DNA of 64,000 nucleotides from Flavobacterium araucananum (GCF_002222055.1 NZ_MUGS01000028.1:30789-94788), one strand, 5' to 3'. Counted from the first letter of the stretch, positions 8,690-18,107 are shown. The notes: generated by a model not told the origin, from the letters alone. Numbers and translations are program-made.

Positions 8690-9667
8690 ATGTCACAAGT
8701 CGAACCAATATTACAAGAAAATAAAAATCGTTTCGTTATTTTTCCTATCAAACATCATGACATTTGGGAATGGTACAAGAAAATGGAGGCTAGTTTCTGG
8801 ACTGCCGAAGAAATCGATTTACATCAGGACTTGACAGATTGGAATAATAAACTTAGTGACGACGAAAGATATTTTATTAAACATATTTTGGCATTCTTTG
8901 CTGCTTCTGACGGAATCGTAAATGAGAACCTGGCAGAGAACTTTGTAAACGAAGTTCAATATGCCGAAGCAAAGTTTTTCTATGGTTTTCAGATCATGAT
9001 GGAAAACATTCATAGCGAAACGTATTCTCTTCTAATTGATACCTATGTAAAAGATGAAGCAGAGAAAGCAGAATTATTTAATGCCTTAGAAGTTTTTCCT
9101 GCAATTAAGAAAAAAGCAGACTGGGCATTAAAATGGATTGAATCTGATTCGTTTGCCGAAAGACTAATTGCTTTTGCAGCAGTTGAAGGGATTTTCTTTT
9201 CAGGAGCTTTCTGTTCTATTTATTGGTTAAAGAAACGTGGTTTAATGCCAGGTTTGACTTTTTCTAACGAATTGATTTCTCGTGACGAAGGTGTACACTG
9301 TGACTTTGCAGTACACTTGCACAATCATCATTTGATTAATAAAGTGCCAAAAGAAAGAATTAAAGAAATTATTACTGATGCTTTAGATATCGAAAGAGAA
9401 TTTGTTACAGAATCTCTTCCGGTAAGTTTAATAGGTATGAATGCTACTTTAATGACGCAATATCTGGAATTCGTTGCAGATCGATTATTAGTAGAATTAG
9501 GTTGCGAGCGTGTGTATGGATCAGCAAATCCGTTTGACTTCATGGATATGATCTCTCTTCAGGGAAAAACTAATTTCTTTGAAAAACGTGTTGCAGAGTA
9601 TCAAAAATCAGGTGTAATGAACACAGATAGTGATGCTCAGAAAATTTCATTCGATGCAGACTTTTAG
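8690..9667 (+). CDS. nrdB: ribonucleoside-diphosphate reductase, beta subunit (class Ia)
   Basis: The radical-generating R2 subunit, 325 residues. The di-iron and radical site is intact: [11 protein letters not shown] supplies a glutamate ligand, and [15 protein letters not shown] supplies a second glutamate, His108 and the radical tyrosine Tyr112. The second ligand helix pair is in [15 protein letters not shown] and [14 protein letters not shown]. The sequence is of the eukaryote-like class Ia type found in Bacteroidota. With nrdA downstream it forms the aerobic enzyme converting NDPs to dNDPs. The order is nrdB before nrdA, with a 264-base gap. Confidence 0.97.
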   Translation: MSQVEPILQENKNRFVIFPIKHHDIWEWYKKMEASFWTAEEIDLHQDLTDWNNKLSDDERYFIKHILAFFAASDGIVNENLAENFVNEVQYAEAKFFYGFQIMMENIHSETYSLLIDTYVKDEAEKAELFNALEVFPAIKKKADWALKWIESDSFAERLIAFAAVEGIFFSGAFCSIYWLKKRGLMPGLTFSNELISRDEGVHCDFAVHLHNHHLINKVPKERIKEIITDALDIEREFVTESLPVSLIGMNATLMTQYLEFVADRLLVELGCERVYGSANPFDFMDMISLQGKTNFFEKRVAEYQKSGVMNTDSDAQKISFDADF

Positions 9668-9680
9668 ACAACCAGAATAA

Positions 9681-9843
9681 TTTTAGTGTTAACTGGAAAC
9701 ACTAAAAAGAATAAAATTTTTTTACAAACATTTTTTGATTGAATCTCTTTCCCAAATCGCAGGTTCAATGACAATTTTTAATGCCTTTTCGGTTTATTTT
9801 ATAGACTGGAACAGATAACTATTGAGAATCCTGCAATTCTCAA
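9681..9843. other. two small hairpins in the nrdB-nrdA gap
   Basis: TTTTAGTGTT (9681-9690) pairs with AACACTAAAA (9698-9707), and TTGAGAAT (9822-9829) pairs with ATTCTCAA (9836-9843). Neither is followed directly by a strong U-run. They could attenuate or stabilise the nrdB message relative to nrdA. Confidence 0.4.
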
Positions 9844-9931
9844 AAAATAATTTAAAAACACGCAATGTTTAAGCCATGGAATTCGTTATTCCAATGTCTT
9901 TCATTTTTTCAATAACTAAAATAGTAAGCTT

Positions 9932-12328
9932 ATGTATGTAGTAAAAAGAGATGGCCATAAAGAGCCAGTAATGTTTGATAAGATTACAGAAAGAATCAAA
10001 AAATTGTGTTACGGCTTAAACGAGCTTGTAGATCCTGTTAAGGTAGCCATGCGTGTTATCGAAGGATTGTATGATGGAGTTTCAACTTCTGAACTAGATA
10101 ACCTTGCAGCTGAAACGGCAGCTTCAATGACGATTGCACATCCGGATTATGCTCAGTTAGCAGCTCGTGTGGCAATTTCAAACCTACATTCGAATACTAA
10201 AAAGTCGTTTTCAGAAACGATGAAAGATATGTACAATTACGTAAATCCAAGAAATGGTCAGGAAGCACCATTACTTTCGGATGAAGTATTCAACGTAATT
10301 CAGGAAAACTCTGCTTTCCTTGATTCTCATATTATTTATACAAGAGATTTCAATTACGATTACTTTGGTTTCAAAACCTTAGAGCGTTCGTATTTGCTAA
10401 AGATAAACGGTAAAATCGTCGAAAGACCACAACACATGTTGATGCGTGTTTCAGTTGGTATTCACCTTGACGATTTAAAATCAGTAATCGAAACTTACGA
10501 CTTAATGTCTAAAAAGTTCTTCACGCATGCAACACCAACGTTGTTTAATGCAGGAACTCCAAAACCACAAATGTCTTCTTGTTTCCTTTTGGCAATGCAG
10601 GACGATAGTATTGATGGTATTTATGACACCTTAAAACAAACGGCAAAAATCTCGCAATCAGCAGGAGGAATTGGTCTTTCTATTCATAACGTTCGTGCAA
10701 CAGGATCTTATATTCGTGGTACAAACGGAACGTCAAACGGGATCGTACCTATGTTGAGAGTTTTCAACGATACGGCGCGTTACGTAGATCAGGGTGGTGG
10801 AAAACGTAAAGGAAGTTTTGCGATTTACATCGAAACATGGCATGCAGATATCTTCGACTTTTTAGATTTAAAGAAAAATACAGGAAAAGAAGAAATGCGT
10901 GCGCGTGATTTATTCTTCGCCATGTGGACCTCTGATTTATTCATGAAACGCGTTCAGGAAGATGCATCATGGACTTTAATGTGTCCTAACGAATGCCCTG
11001 GATTATACGATGTTTACGGAGAAGAATTCGAAACTATGTATCTTGATTATGAATTTAGAGGAAAAGGTAGAAAAACCATTCGTGCACGGGAATTATGGGA
11101 GAAAATCCTGGAATCACAAATCGAAACAGGAACTCCGTATATGTTGTACAAAGATGCAGCAAACCGTAAATCGAACCACAAGAATTTAGGAACAATTCGT
11201 TCATCGAACTTGTGTACAGAGATTATGGAGTATACATCAAAAGATGAAATCGCGGTTTGTAATCTGGCATCTATTTCGTTGCCAATGTTTATTGAAAACG
11301 GAAAATTTGATCACGAAGCACTTTACAACGTAACAAAACGTGTAACCCGTAACCTGAACAAAGTAATCGACAGAAACTACTATCCGGTAAAAGAAGCTGA
11401 AAATTCTAACTTACGCCACCGTCCGGTTGGTTTAGGAGTTCAGGGATTAGCAGATGCTTTTATCATGTTGCGTATGCCGTTTACAAGTGACGAAGCAAAA
11501 GTATTAAATCAGGAAATTTTCGAAACCTTATACTTCGCAGCCGTAACCGCTTCTATGGAAATGGCAAAAGAAGAAGGACCATATTCTACATTTGCAGGTT
11601 CTCCAATGTCACAAGGAGAATTTCAATACAACATGTGGGGAATGAAAGATGAAGAATTGTCTGGTCGTTGGGACTGGGCATCCTTAAGAAAAGAAGTAAT
11701 GGAACATGGAGTTCGTAACTCCTTATTAGTTGCGCCAATGCCAACAGCTTCGACTTCTCAAATCCTTGGAAACAATGAAGCTTTTGAACCCTATACATCA
11801 AACATTTACACACGTCGTGTATTGTCTGGAGAATTTATCGTAGTAAACAAGCACTTACTTCACGATTTAGTAGACAGAGGTTTGTGGAACGAAACACTGA
11901 AACAAGAAATAATGCGTCATAACGGATCAGTTCAAAATATTGATGTGATTCCGCAAGACCTTAAAGAACTATACAAAACAGTTTGGGAAATGTCTATGAA
12001 AGACATTATCGATATGTCACGTCAAAGAGGTTATTTTATTGACCAATCGCAATCATTGAACTTGTTCATGCAAGATGCAAACTATTCTAAATTGACGTCA
12101 ATGCACTTTTACGCTTGGCAATCAGGTTTAAAAACAGGAATGTATTACCTAAGAACAAAATCTGCGGTTGATGCAATTAAATTTACCCTAAACAACGATA
12201 AAAAAGAAGAAGATGCACCGGCAACTTTAGTTCCGGAAACAGAAGCAATCAGCGTTGAGGATTATAAAGCAATGCTTTTAAAAGCACAAGCAGCAGAACC
12301 TGATGATTGTGAAATGTGTGGGTCTTAA
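9932..12328 (+). CDS. nrdA: ribonucleoside-diphosphate reductase, alpha subunit (class Ia)
   Basis: Catalytic R1 subunit, 798 residues. The N-terminal 90 residues ([17 protein letters not shown] onward) form an ATP cone, so activity is likely regulated allosterically by ATP/dATP. The ten-stranded barrel follows, with STSGGIG-like [16 protein letters not shown] (about residues 241-256), the NLCTEI segment carrying a catalytic cysteine, and [12 protein letters not shown]. The C-terminus ends DDCEMCGS, the redox-active cysteine pair that passes electrons from thioredoxin or glutaredoxin. It works with NrdB. Confidence 0.97.
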   Translation: MYVVKRDGHKEPVMFDKITERIKKLCYGLNELVDPVKVAMRVIEGLYDGVSTSELDNLAAETAASMTIAHPDYAQLAARVAISNLHSNTKKSFSETMKDMYNYVNPRNGQEAPLLSDEVFNVIQENSAFLDSHIIYTRDFNYDYFGFKTLERSYLLKINGKIVERPQHMLMRVSVGIHLDDLKSVIETYDLMSKKFFTHATPTLFNAGTPKPQMSSCFLLAMQDDSIDGIYDTLKQTAKISQSAGGIGLSIHNVRATGSYIRGTNGTSNGIVPMLRVFNDTARYVDQGGGKRKGSFAIYIETWHADIFDFLDLKKNTGKEEMRARDLFFAMWTSDLFMKRVQEDASWTLMCPNECPGLYDVYGEEFETMYLDYEFRGKGRKTIRARELWEKILESQIETGTPYMLYKDAANRKSNHKNLGTIRSSNLCTEIMEYTSKDEIAVCNLASISLPMFIENGKFDHEALYNVTKRVTRNLNKVIDRNYYPVKEAENSNLRHRPVGLGVQGLADAFIMLRMPFTSDEAKVLNQEIFETLYFAAVTASMEMAKEEGPYSTFAGSPMSQGEFQYNMWGMKDEELSGRWDWASLRKEVMEHGVRNSLLVAPMPTASTSQILGNNEAFEPYTSNIYTRRVLSGEFIVVNKHLLHDLVDRGLWNETLKQEIMRHNGSVQNIDVIPQDLKELYKTVWEMSMKDIIDMSRQRGYFIDQSQSLNLFMQDANYSKLTSMHFYAWQSGLKTGMYYLRTKSAVDAIKFTLNNDKKEEDAPATLVPETEAISVEDYKAMLLKAQAAEPDDCEMCGS

Positions 12329-12392
12329 TTCTTTTTATTTAGAGGAAAGAAAATAGAGTAAAGAAGAAAGATTTATATCTTTAAATTTATAG

Positions 12393-12430
12393 AAAGCAGT
12401 TATTGTAATGATAGCTGCTTTTGTTTTTTT
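12393..12430 (+). terminator. intrinsic terminator after nrdA
   Basis: AAAGCAGTTAT (12393-12403) pairs with ATAGCTGCTTT (12411-12421), with one G-U pair and a 7-base loop. It is followed by TTGTTTTTTT. Confidence 0.85.
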
Positions 12431-12548
12431 AGGAGCTATTTACTTCAATTGGAGTTAGTCATTATTCAATAGAAATTTATGAAAAAAATGATGTTGTTTG
12501 TGTTTTGTCAATTGCCAGAAACAAACAATCTTCAATCTTTCGCCAGAG

Positions 12549-12628
12549 CCCAAGGTTTCAACCTTGGGAATACAATGTTATCAGATCCAATTCTGATCCA
12601 ATACGTGTCCCAAGGTTTCAACCTTGGG
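12549..12628. repeat. REPIN-like pair of CCCAAGG palindromes
   Basis: The 20-base palindrome CCCAAGGTTTCAACCTTGGG occurs exactly at 12549-12568 and again at 12609-12628. The outer bases (AGAG before the first, CTAT after the second) show that the two copies face each other as an inverted pair. A related pair with CACGG cores is at 20465-20559. Confidence 0.8.
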
Positions 12629-12871
12629 CTATGTTGTTAATATTGTTTTAATAGAATTGAGGTATTACAAATAGGAGTCCAATAAGGTTTCTTTTTTAAT
12701 TAATTTGTCTATTTCCACGTCAATTAGAATTGGACAATATTCCCAAAAATTCCCCGTTCTAATTATTACCAAAGATTTTTAAAACTTAGTCCCTTAGTAA
12801 CTAAGAAACTCAGAACCTTCTCTTTAAACCTTTAAGAGAAAGTCAAGTCTTATTGTAATAATTTCTGAATT

Positions 12872-14269
12872 ATGAAAAAAAGCAATCTTTGGTCCTTACG
12901 ATTGGGTTTTTCCGGAAAAGAATCCGATGTAATAGAAAAATTAGGATTAGAAAAATTTCTAAAACATTCCTATGACTCAAAATTCGATAATCAACTCCCC
13001 GCTTTTTTAAATGACGATCCCAAAACATTAATCGAGCTCAAAGAGCTTAAGGAATCGATAAAAACTGCAGATACAGAAGCTAAAAAGAAAATCCTCAAGC
13101 AGGAAATTTATTCATCGGTTGAATTAAAAAAATGGTGGATTAGCAAAATGCGAAACGACGAATTTCCGCTACGGGAAAACATGGTTTGTTTCTGGCACAA
13201 TCATTTTGTTTCTACAACCCAAAAAGTAAAAGTCAATTACTGGATTTACCAGCACAATATGATTTTACGAGAACACGCCTTTGGCAATTTCAAAAAACTG
13301 ACCAAGGAAATTGTAAAATCAAATGCAATGGTCAAATACCTGGACAATGTCGATAATAAAAAAAGGAAGTACAATGAGAATTTAAGTCGGGAATTACTGG
13401 AATTATTTACAATTGGGATTGGAAATTATTCTGAAAGTGACATCAAAGAAGGCGCAAGAGCCTTGGCCGGATTAAATTACGGAGATGACGGAGCAATATA
13501 TAGAAGCCTGGCGCAGGACAATACCAATAAAACGTATTTCGGGAAAACCGGAAACTGGAATTCAGATGATCTGGTTGATATTATTTTTGAACAAAAAAAC
13601 ATTCCGTATCTCATTACCCGAAAAATTCTCAAATGGTTTATTTATGATAATCCGTCAGAAGAATTAGTGATCTATTATGGCGATTGTTTCAGAAAAGTAA
13701 AGTTCGAAATACAGCCTTTATTAACCAAAATTTTTACCGAAGAATATAAAAAAGAAACCTCAGGAACGAAGATCAAAGATCCGCTGGTTTATATTTTACA
13801 GCTTTTGGATGAATTACATATCGACGATCTTGATGATGGTATGATTCTCTATTTTCTAAAGCAACAAGGAATGGATTTGTACAATCAGGTCAATGTAAAA
13901 GGTTGGGACGGCGGAAATTCCTGGTTAACTTCACAAATTTATTTACAACGCAACAATACCTCAGATTTGCTTTGCAGCGGTAGAAGTATTACCAGAAAAG
14001 TATTGAATACAATGACTTCCGATACTGAAAAGCCAAAAGCAGAATTGGAGAAAATTGATGTAAAAATCGACTTTGATGCTAACGGAAATAATAAAACCAT
14101 AATCACCGAATTGTCAGACAGATTATTATTTAAAGTAAATGATTCGATGCAAAAGGATATGGAGAATTTGCTGAAATACGATTTCGACCCAAAAGAAGCC
14201 CACGCCAATTTTGCCGTTATACGACTTTTTGATTATATCACGAAACTACCCGAATATCAATTAATTTAG
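12872..14269 (+). CDS. DUF1800 domain-containing protein
   Basis: 465 residues. The DUF1800 hallmarks are clear: an N-terminal LWSLRLGFSG, then MVCFWHNHFVSTTQKV (about residues 105-120), SRELLELFTIGIGNYSESD (about 171-189) and WDGGNSWLTSQ near residue 350. No signal peptide is evident. DUF1800 proteins are almost always encoded beside a DUF1501 protein, and that is the case here, with only 12 bases between the genes. Their biochemical role is not established. Confidence 0.92.
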   Translation: MKKSNLWSLRLGFSGKESDVIEKLGLEKFLKHSYDSKFDNQLPAFLNDDPKTLIELKELKESIKTADTEAKKKILKQEIYSSVELKKWWISKMRNDEFPLRENMVCFWHNHFVSTTQKVKVNYWIYQHNMILREHAFGNFKKLTKEIVKSNAMVKYLDNVDNKKRKYNENLSRELLELFTIGIGNYSESDIKEGARALAGLNYGDDGAIYRSLAQDNTNKTYFGKTGNWNSDDLVDIIFEQKNIPYLITRKILKWFIYDNPSEELVIYYGDCFRKVKFEIQPLLTKIFTEEYKKETSGTKIKDPLVYILQLLDELHIDDLDDGMILYFLKQQGMDLYNQVNVKGWDGGNSWLTSQIYLQRNNTSDLLCSGRSITRKVLNTMTSDTEKPKAELEKIDVKIDFDANGNNKTIITELSDRLLFKVNDSMQKDMENLLKYDFDPKEAHANFAVIRLFDYITKLPEYQLI

Positions 14270-14281
14270 AAAGCTACAGCT

Positions 14282-15448
14282 ATGAACAGAAGGAATTTTC
14301 TAACGCTTACAGGAACTTTTACTGGCGGAATGCTGGTGCTTCCTGATTTTTTGCACGCTTTTGGTTCGCAAAATAATTTAGTAACAGGCGATCAATGTAT
14401 TGTATTTGTACAATTGAATGGCGGAAACGATGGTTTAAACACTTTTATTCCGTACGATAATCCGTTGTATTATGATTTAAGGACCAAAATAGCTTTGAAT
14501 AAAGATTTGGTTATTAGTAAGAATAACGGAATGGCTTTTCATCCTTCGTTAAAAGATTTTGCTCAAATGCAGCAAAACGGAGATTTAACCGTAATCCAGA
14601 ATGTGGGATATCCGGAACCAATTCGATCGCATTTTCGCAGTCAGGAAATTTGGCAAACCGCAACAGATTCTAATAAATACATCAACGAAGGCTGGTTAGG
14701 ACGTTATCTCGATTTGCAATGCAACGGACATCAGGCGACGGCTGGAATCAATCTGGATTCGATCGATAATCTGGCATTAAAAGGATTAGAGCCTAATTCG
14801 ATTACGGTAAAAGATCCAAACCGATTTAAAGTAAAATCAGATAAAGAAGAAAATGTAACCTTGTCCGATAATCCGCAATTAGATTTTGTTCGAAAAATTG
14901 CCAATTCCGTTACCGAAGGTTCAGATGAAATTCAGAAAGCCCTGGCCAAATCAAAATCAGAAATCACTTATCCTAAAACCGACTTATCAAAAAACCTGGA
15001 ATGGATTGGCCGCTTGATAAAAGGAAATCTAAATTCGAAAGTATATTATACTTCGCTTGGCGGATTTGATACACATGATAATCAACTTGTCATTCAAGAA
15101 AAACAATTAACCACTTTAAATGATGCTTTGTACAGTTTTTATCAGGATTTAAAACAAGCACAATTACTTCAAAATGTTACTATCGTAGTGTTTTCAGAAT
15201 TTGGGCGACGCGTAAAAGATAACGGAAACGGAACAGATCACGGTACTGCCGCGCCAATGTTTATAATAGGAGGAAGTAACAAGGGAACTATTTTAGGACA
15301 TAATCCGGATTTAGCGAACCTGGATAATGGCGATTTAAAATACGAAACTGATTTTAGAAGTGTCTATGCTTCATTACTACAGCAAAAAATGAATTTCGAT
15401 TATTCGAAAATTGGGATTAAGAACCAGCCGGTCTCGGGGTTGTTTTGA
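14282..15448 (+). CDS. DUF1501 domain-containing exported protein
   Basis: 388 residues with a twin-arginine-type signal at the N-terminus (NRRNFLTLTGTFTGGMLVLP), implying folded export to the periplasm. The DUF1501 sulfatase-like fold is indicated by FVQLNGGNDGLNTFIPY (about residues 43-59), SHFRSQEIWQTA, YTSLGGFDTHDNQ (about 257-269), and VFSEFGRRVKDNGNGTDHG (about 303-321). The Asp/His residues in these blocks are placed like metal ligands of the alkaline phosphatase superfamily. It pairs with the DUF1800 gene 12 bases upstream. Substrate unknown. Confidence 0.92.
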   Translation: MNRRNFLTLTGTFTGGMLVLPDFLHAFGSQNNLVTGDQCIVFVQLNGGNDGLNTFIPYDNPLYYDLRTKIALNKDLVISKNNGMAFHPSLKDFAQMQQNGDLTVIQNVGYPEPIRSHFRSQEIWQTATDSNKYINEGWLGRYLDLQCNGHQATAGINLDSIDNLALKGLEPNSITVKDPNRFKVKSDKEENVTLSDNPQLDFVRKIANSVTEGSDEIQKALAKSKSEITYPKTDLSKNLEWIGRLIKGNLNSKVYYTSLGGFDTHDNQLVIQEKQLTTLNDALYSFYQDLKQAQLLQNVTIVVFSEFGRRVKDNGNGTDHGTAAPMFIIGGSNKGTILGHNPDLANLDNGDLKYETDFRSVYASLLQQKMNFDYSKIGIKNQPVSGLF

Positions 15449-15457
15449 GAATTGCTT

Positions 15458-15568
15458 GCCACGAATTACACGAATTTTCATTTTATTAATTGTTGAATTT
15501 TAATTAAAAATTAGAGAAATTGAATATCATGATTGTAATAATTTGTGTCAATTTGTGAAATTCGTGGC
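15458..15568. repeat. inverted repeat of the GCCACGAATT family
   Basis: GCCACGAATT at 15458-15467 is matched by AATTCGTGGC at 15559-15568. The same family occurs at 33172-33232 and, as a 31-bp perfect arm pair, at 38804-38935. Just downstream (15578-15615) are CTTAGAACCTTAG-type short repeats. Confidence 0.75.
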
Positions 15569-15723
15569 GAAAAAAACTTAGAACCTTAGCATCTCAGAAC
15601 CTTAGGGCCTTAGAAAAACCAATTGTAAATATCTCATTTTAAACCTGTTTTTTTATATTATCATACAAAACATCATAAATTTGTTAAGAAATCCTTTTTT
15701 GTTTCATAAAATGCAATATTTTT

Positions 15724-15754
15724 TTTGGTGCACTGAAATTAATTTATACATTCG
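15724..15754 (+). promoter_or_regulatory. promoter of the pheA leader and operon
   Basis: TTTG at 15724-15727 and TACATTCG at 15747-15754 are separated by 19 bases and fit the Bacteroidota TTG-N19-TAnnTTTG promoter with one mismatch. The start point predicted just downstream would lie about 20 bases before the leader ATG at 15784. Confidence 0.65.
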
Positions 15755-15783
15755 CAGAGAATTTATTGAAAAACACAAACAAA

Positions 15784-15864
15784 ATGTCTAATAACCGTTT
15801 TTATTTTAGCAACTCTTTTTATTTCTTCTTTAGTAGAAGTGAGGATTGTGCTATGGTTATTTGA
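15784..15864 (+). CDS. Phe/Tyr-rich leader peptide of the aromatic operon
   Basis: A 26-codon frame, ATG at 15784 and TGA at 15862-15864, lies between the promoter and pheA. Codons 6-16 (15799-15831) read FYFSNSFYFFF, so 8 of 11 are Phe or Tyr, and the whole peptide has six Phe and two Tyr. This is the composition expected of a leader peptide that senses charged tRNA-Phe and tRNA-Tyr. The rest of the peptide (SRSEDCAMVI) brings the ribosome across the antiterminator strand at 15842-15849. The downstream genes make Phe and Tyr, which fits. Leader peptides of this type are well known for pheA and trp operons in Proteobacteria; expression here is inferred. Confidence 0.85.
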   Translation: MSNNRFYFSNSFYFFFSRSEDCAMVI

Positions 15865-15926
15865 GAAAATTAAAAAAGACAAATAAAACTAATATACAAT
15901 CCTGATGAAAATCAGGATTTTTTTTT
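15842..15926 (+). promoter_or_regulatory. attenuator: antiterminator and terminator before pheA
   Basis: The terminator hairpin has arms 15898-15906 (AATCCTGAT) and 15911-15919 (ATCAGGATT), loop GAAA, and a run of nine T. It ends 7 bases before the pheA ATG. The competing strand AGGATTGT at 15842-15849 is perfectly complementary to ACAATCCT at 15896-15903, which covers the 5' arm of the terminator. A ribosome stalled on the Phe/Tyr codons would leave 15842-15849 free to form the antiterminator; one that reaches the leader stop would cover it and allow termination. Confidence 0.85.
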
Positions 15927-15932
15927 GAATAT

Positions 15933-16760
15933 ATGACAACTAAAATTGCAATACAAGGTATAAAAGGTTCTTTTCATCATCAGGTTGTGAAAGAGTATTT
16001 CTCTGAAAATGTGGAAATTGATGAATGTTTGTCGTTTGAAGAATTGATTGACAGCCTGCTTTCAGGAAAAACAGACCAGGCAGTTATGGCAATTGAAAAT
16101 TCGATTGCAGGGCCAATAATTCCGAATTATGCTTTGATTGACAAGAATAATTTACACATAATTGGAGAGCATTATTTGAATATTAGTCAAAATTTAATGA
16201 CGCTGAAAGGTCAGAAAATCGAAGATATAAAAGAAGTTCATTCGCACCCAATGGCAATATTGCAATGTATGGATTTCTTAAAACAATATCCGAACATTAA
16301 GTTAGTTGAAGACAAAGATACAGCCGAAACAGCCAGAAGAATTCAGGAAAAACAACTAACCGGAATCGCTGCTATAGCAAGTAAAACGGCATCTGAAATG
16401 TATGATCTGGATATTATAGCTCCGGAAATTCAAACGATCAAAAACAATATGACTCGTTTTGTGATTATCAAAAAGCAAAATTCATTTGTTCCCGAAAACG
16501 AAATCAACAGAGCATCGATCAAATTTGAATTGGATCACAAAAGAGGAAGTTTGGCAGCCGTTTTGAATGTAATGAGCGATTGCAAACTGAATTTAACGAA
16601 AATCCAGTCGCTACCAAAAATTGAAACACCTTGGAAATATTCGTTTTTCGTAGATGTAACATTCGAGAAATACGAAGATTTTGCAAAAGCCAAATCCTTA
16701 TTAAGCATAATGGCAGAGTATTTTAAAATATTAGGAGAATATAAAAATACAAAACCATAA
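15933..16760 (+). CDS. pheA: prephenate dehydratase
   Basis: Converts prephenate to phenylpyruvate in phenylalanine synthesis. 275 residues: the dehydratase domain (1 to about 180) begins KIAIQGIKGSFHHQ, contains AIENSIAGPI near residues 55-64, and ends with the catalytic TRF motif in NNMTRFVII (about 171-179). An ACT regulatory domain follows (about 192-272). There is no chorismate mutase domain; that activity is fused to DAHP synthase at the end of the operon. In the ACT domain the usual ESRP is QSLP, so feedback by Phe may differ from the proteobacterial enzyme. It is the first gene after the attenuator. Confidence 0.95.
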   Translation: MTTKIAIQGIKGSFHHQVVKEYFSENVEIDECLSFEELIDSLLSGKTDQAVMAIENSIAGPIIPNYALIDKNNLHIIGEHYLNISQNLMTLKGQKIEDIKEVHSHPMAILQCMDFLKQYPNIKLVEDKDTAETARRIQEKQLTGIAAIASKTASEMYDLDIIAPEIQTIKNNMTRFVIIKKQNSFVPENEINRASIKFELDHKRGSLAAVLNVMSDCKLNLTKIQSLPKIETPWKYSFFVDVTFEKYEDFAKAKSLLSIMAEYFKILGEYKNTKP

Positions 16761-16781
16761 GGTTGATATTTTAAATACAAT

Positions 16782-16849
16782 TGTCAGGCTGAGCGAAGTC
16801 GAAGCCCATGTTCCAATTGGAAAGCTCTTCGACTTCGCTAAGGGTGACA
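16782..16849. repeat. REPIN-like inverted pair, GCGAAGTCGAAG family (copy 1)
   Basis: The left arm starts TGTCAGGCTGAGCGAAGTC at 16782. The right arm ends at 16849 and is the reverse complement of TGTCACCCTTAGCGAAGTC. A short spacer lies between. A second copy is at 18123-18190, so the pair flanks the aminotransferase gene. Confidence 0.85.
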
Positions 16850-16913
16850 GGTCAAAAAGAGAAAAGCATAAAGCTTACGGCCTAAAGCCTAAAGCAAAAT
16901 ATAAATAAAAAAA

Positions 16914-18059
16914 ATGATTACAACAGCAAAAAGATTAGATACAGTTGAAGAATATTACTTCTCCTCAAAATTGAGAGAAGTACGTCAGCTACAATCTGAG
17001 GGAAAACCTATTATCAATATGGGAATTGGAAGCCCTGATTTGAGTCCGTCCAAAGCAGTAATTGAAGCAGTCGCTGCAGCAATTCAAGACGAAAACGGGC
17101 ATGGTTATCAGAGCTATCAGGGATTACCGGAATTGAGAAAAGGAATGGCAGATTTTTATCAGAATCAGTTTGGTGTTGAATTAAATCCGAATAATGAGAT
17201 TTTGCCTCTGATGGGTTCGAAAGAAGGAATTATGCACATTTCGTTAGCATTTTTAAATGAAGGCGATCACGTTTTAATTCCGAATCCAGGTTATCCAACC
17301 TATATGTCGGTAACGAATTTGGTAGGTGCAGTTCCGGTTTATTATGATCTAAAAGAAGCAAATGCCTGGGAACCGGATTTTGAAGCTCTTGAAAAATTAG
17401 ACCTTTCGAAAGTAAAAATTATGTGGCTGGGATATCCGCACATGCCAACTGGAGCAAGAGGAAGTTTAGCGTTATTTGAAAAATTGGTTGCATTTGTTAG
17501 AAAACACAACATATTATTGATCAACGACAATCCGTATAGTTTTGTTTTGAATGATAACCCAATGAGTCTATTACAGGTTGAAGGTGCAAAAGAAGTGGCT
17601 TTAGAATTGAATTCGCTTAGTAAAACATTCAATATGGCAGGCTGGAGAGTGGGGATGGTTTTAGGAAATCCTGAAATTATCGATGCAGTTCTAAAAGTAA
17701 AAAGCAACATGGATAGCGGAATGTTCTACGGAATCCAGAAAGGAGCAGTTGCAGCGTTGAATTGTGATAAATCATGGTTCGAAGATCAAAACAAAATTTA
17801 CAGACGCCGTCGTGAATTGACAGAAAAACTAGCAGAGAAATTAGGCTGCAAAGTTTATACAGCAGGTGTTGGGCTTTTTGTCTGGGCAAAACTTCCGGAA
17901 GGAATCGAATCATCAGAAAAGTTCATTGACGAAATATTATACGAGAAACACATTTTTATCACACCGGGAACAATCTTTGGGAGTAATGGAGAAGGATATA
18001 TCAGATTCTCGTTGTGTGTGAAAGAAGAAAAAGTACAAGAAGCGATAGATCGATTTTAG
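16914..18059 (+). CDS. aromatic aminotransferase-like PLP enzyme (class I/II fold)
   Basis: 381 residues of the fold type I aminotransferase family. The PLP lysine is Lys237 in LNSLSKTFNMAGWRVGM. Other family features are INMGIGSPDLSPS near residues 34-46, GHGYQSYQGLPELR (about 62-75), and the C-terminal substrate arginine in EGYIRFSLC. Its place between pheA and tyrA suggests it transaminates phenylpyruvate and/or 4-hydroxyphenylpyruvate, the last step to Phe and Tyr, but related enzymes act on aspartate or LL-diaminopimelate, so specificity is inferred from context only. REPIN-like repeats lie on both sides. Confidence 0.88.
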   Translation: MITTAKRLDTVEEYYFSSKLREVRQLQSEGKPIINMGIGSPDLSPSKAVIEAVAAAIQDENGHGYQSYQGLPELRKGMADFYQNQFGVELNPNNEILPLMGSKEGIMHISLAFLNEGDHVLIPNPGYPTYMSVTNLVGAVPVYYDLKEANAWEPDFEALEKLDLSKVKIMWLGYPHMPTGARGSLALFEKLVAFVRKHNILLINDNPYSFVLNDNPMSLLQVEGAKEVALELNSLSKTFNMAGWRVGMVLGNPEIIDAVLKVKSNMDSGMFYGIQKGAVAALNCDKSWFEDQNKIYRRRRELTEKLAEKLGCKVYTAGVGLFVWAKLPEGIESSEKFIDEILYEKHIFITPGTIFGSNGEGYIRFSLCVKEEKVQEAIDRF

Positions 18060-18065
18060 AAGCAA

Positions 18066-18107
18066 GAAGCAAGAGGCAAGAGTAAAGAGTAAAGAGTAAA
18101 GAATCAA
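18066..18107 (+). repeat. short tandem repeat GAGTAAA
   Basis: After the aminotransferase stop codon, AGCAAGA-type units pass into three consecutive copies of GAGTAAA and a degenerate tail. Confidence 0.6.

Larger units (their letters stand above)
12329..12871. other. 543-base intergenic region with terminator and REPIN-like pair
   Basis: It holds the nrdA terminator (12393-12430), a REP pair (12549-12628) and, at about 12787-12850, a stretch of CTTAG/TTAAG-type short repeats (CTTAGTCCCTTAG, AACTAAGAAACTCAG). A 53-codon frame at 12479-12640 runs through both REP copies and is not called. Confidence 0.6.

Noticed and set aside
9774..9821. Short frame MTIFNAFSVYFIDW between nrdB and nrdA, leader-like
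   Set aside because: Sixteen codons, not enriched in any one amino acid, no terminator between it and nrdA.
12479..12640. 53-codon frame downstream of nrdA (MKKMMLFVFCQLPETN...)
   Set aside because: It runs through both REP palindromes, which repeat QGFNLG in the translation. No promoter or conservation is apparent; the frame is explained by the repeats.
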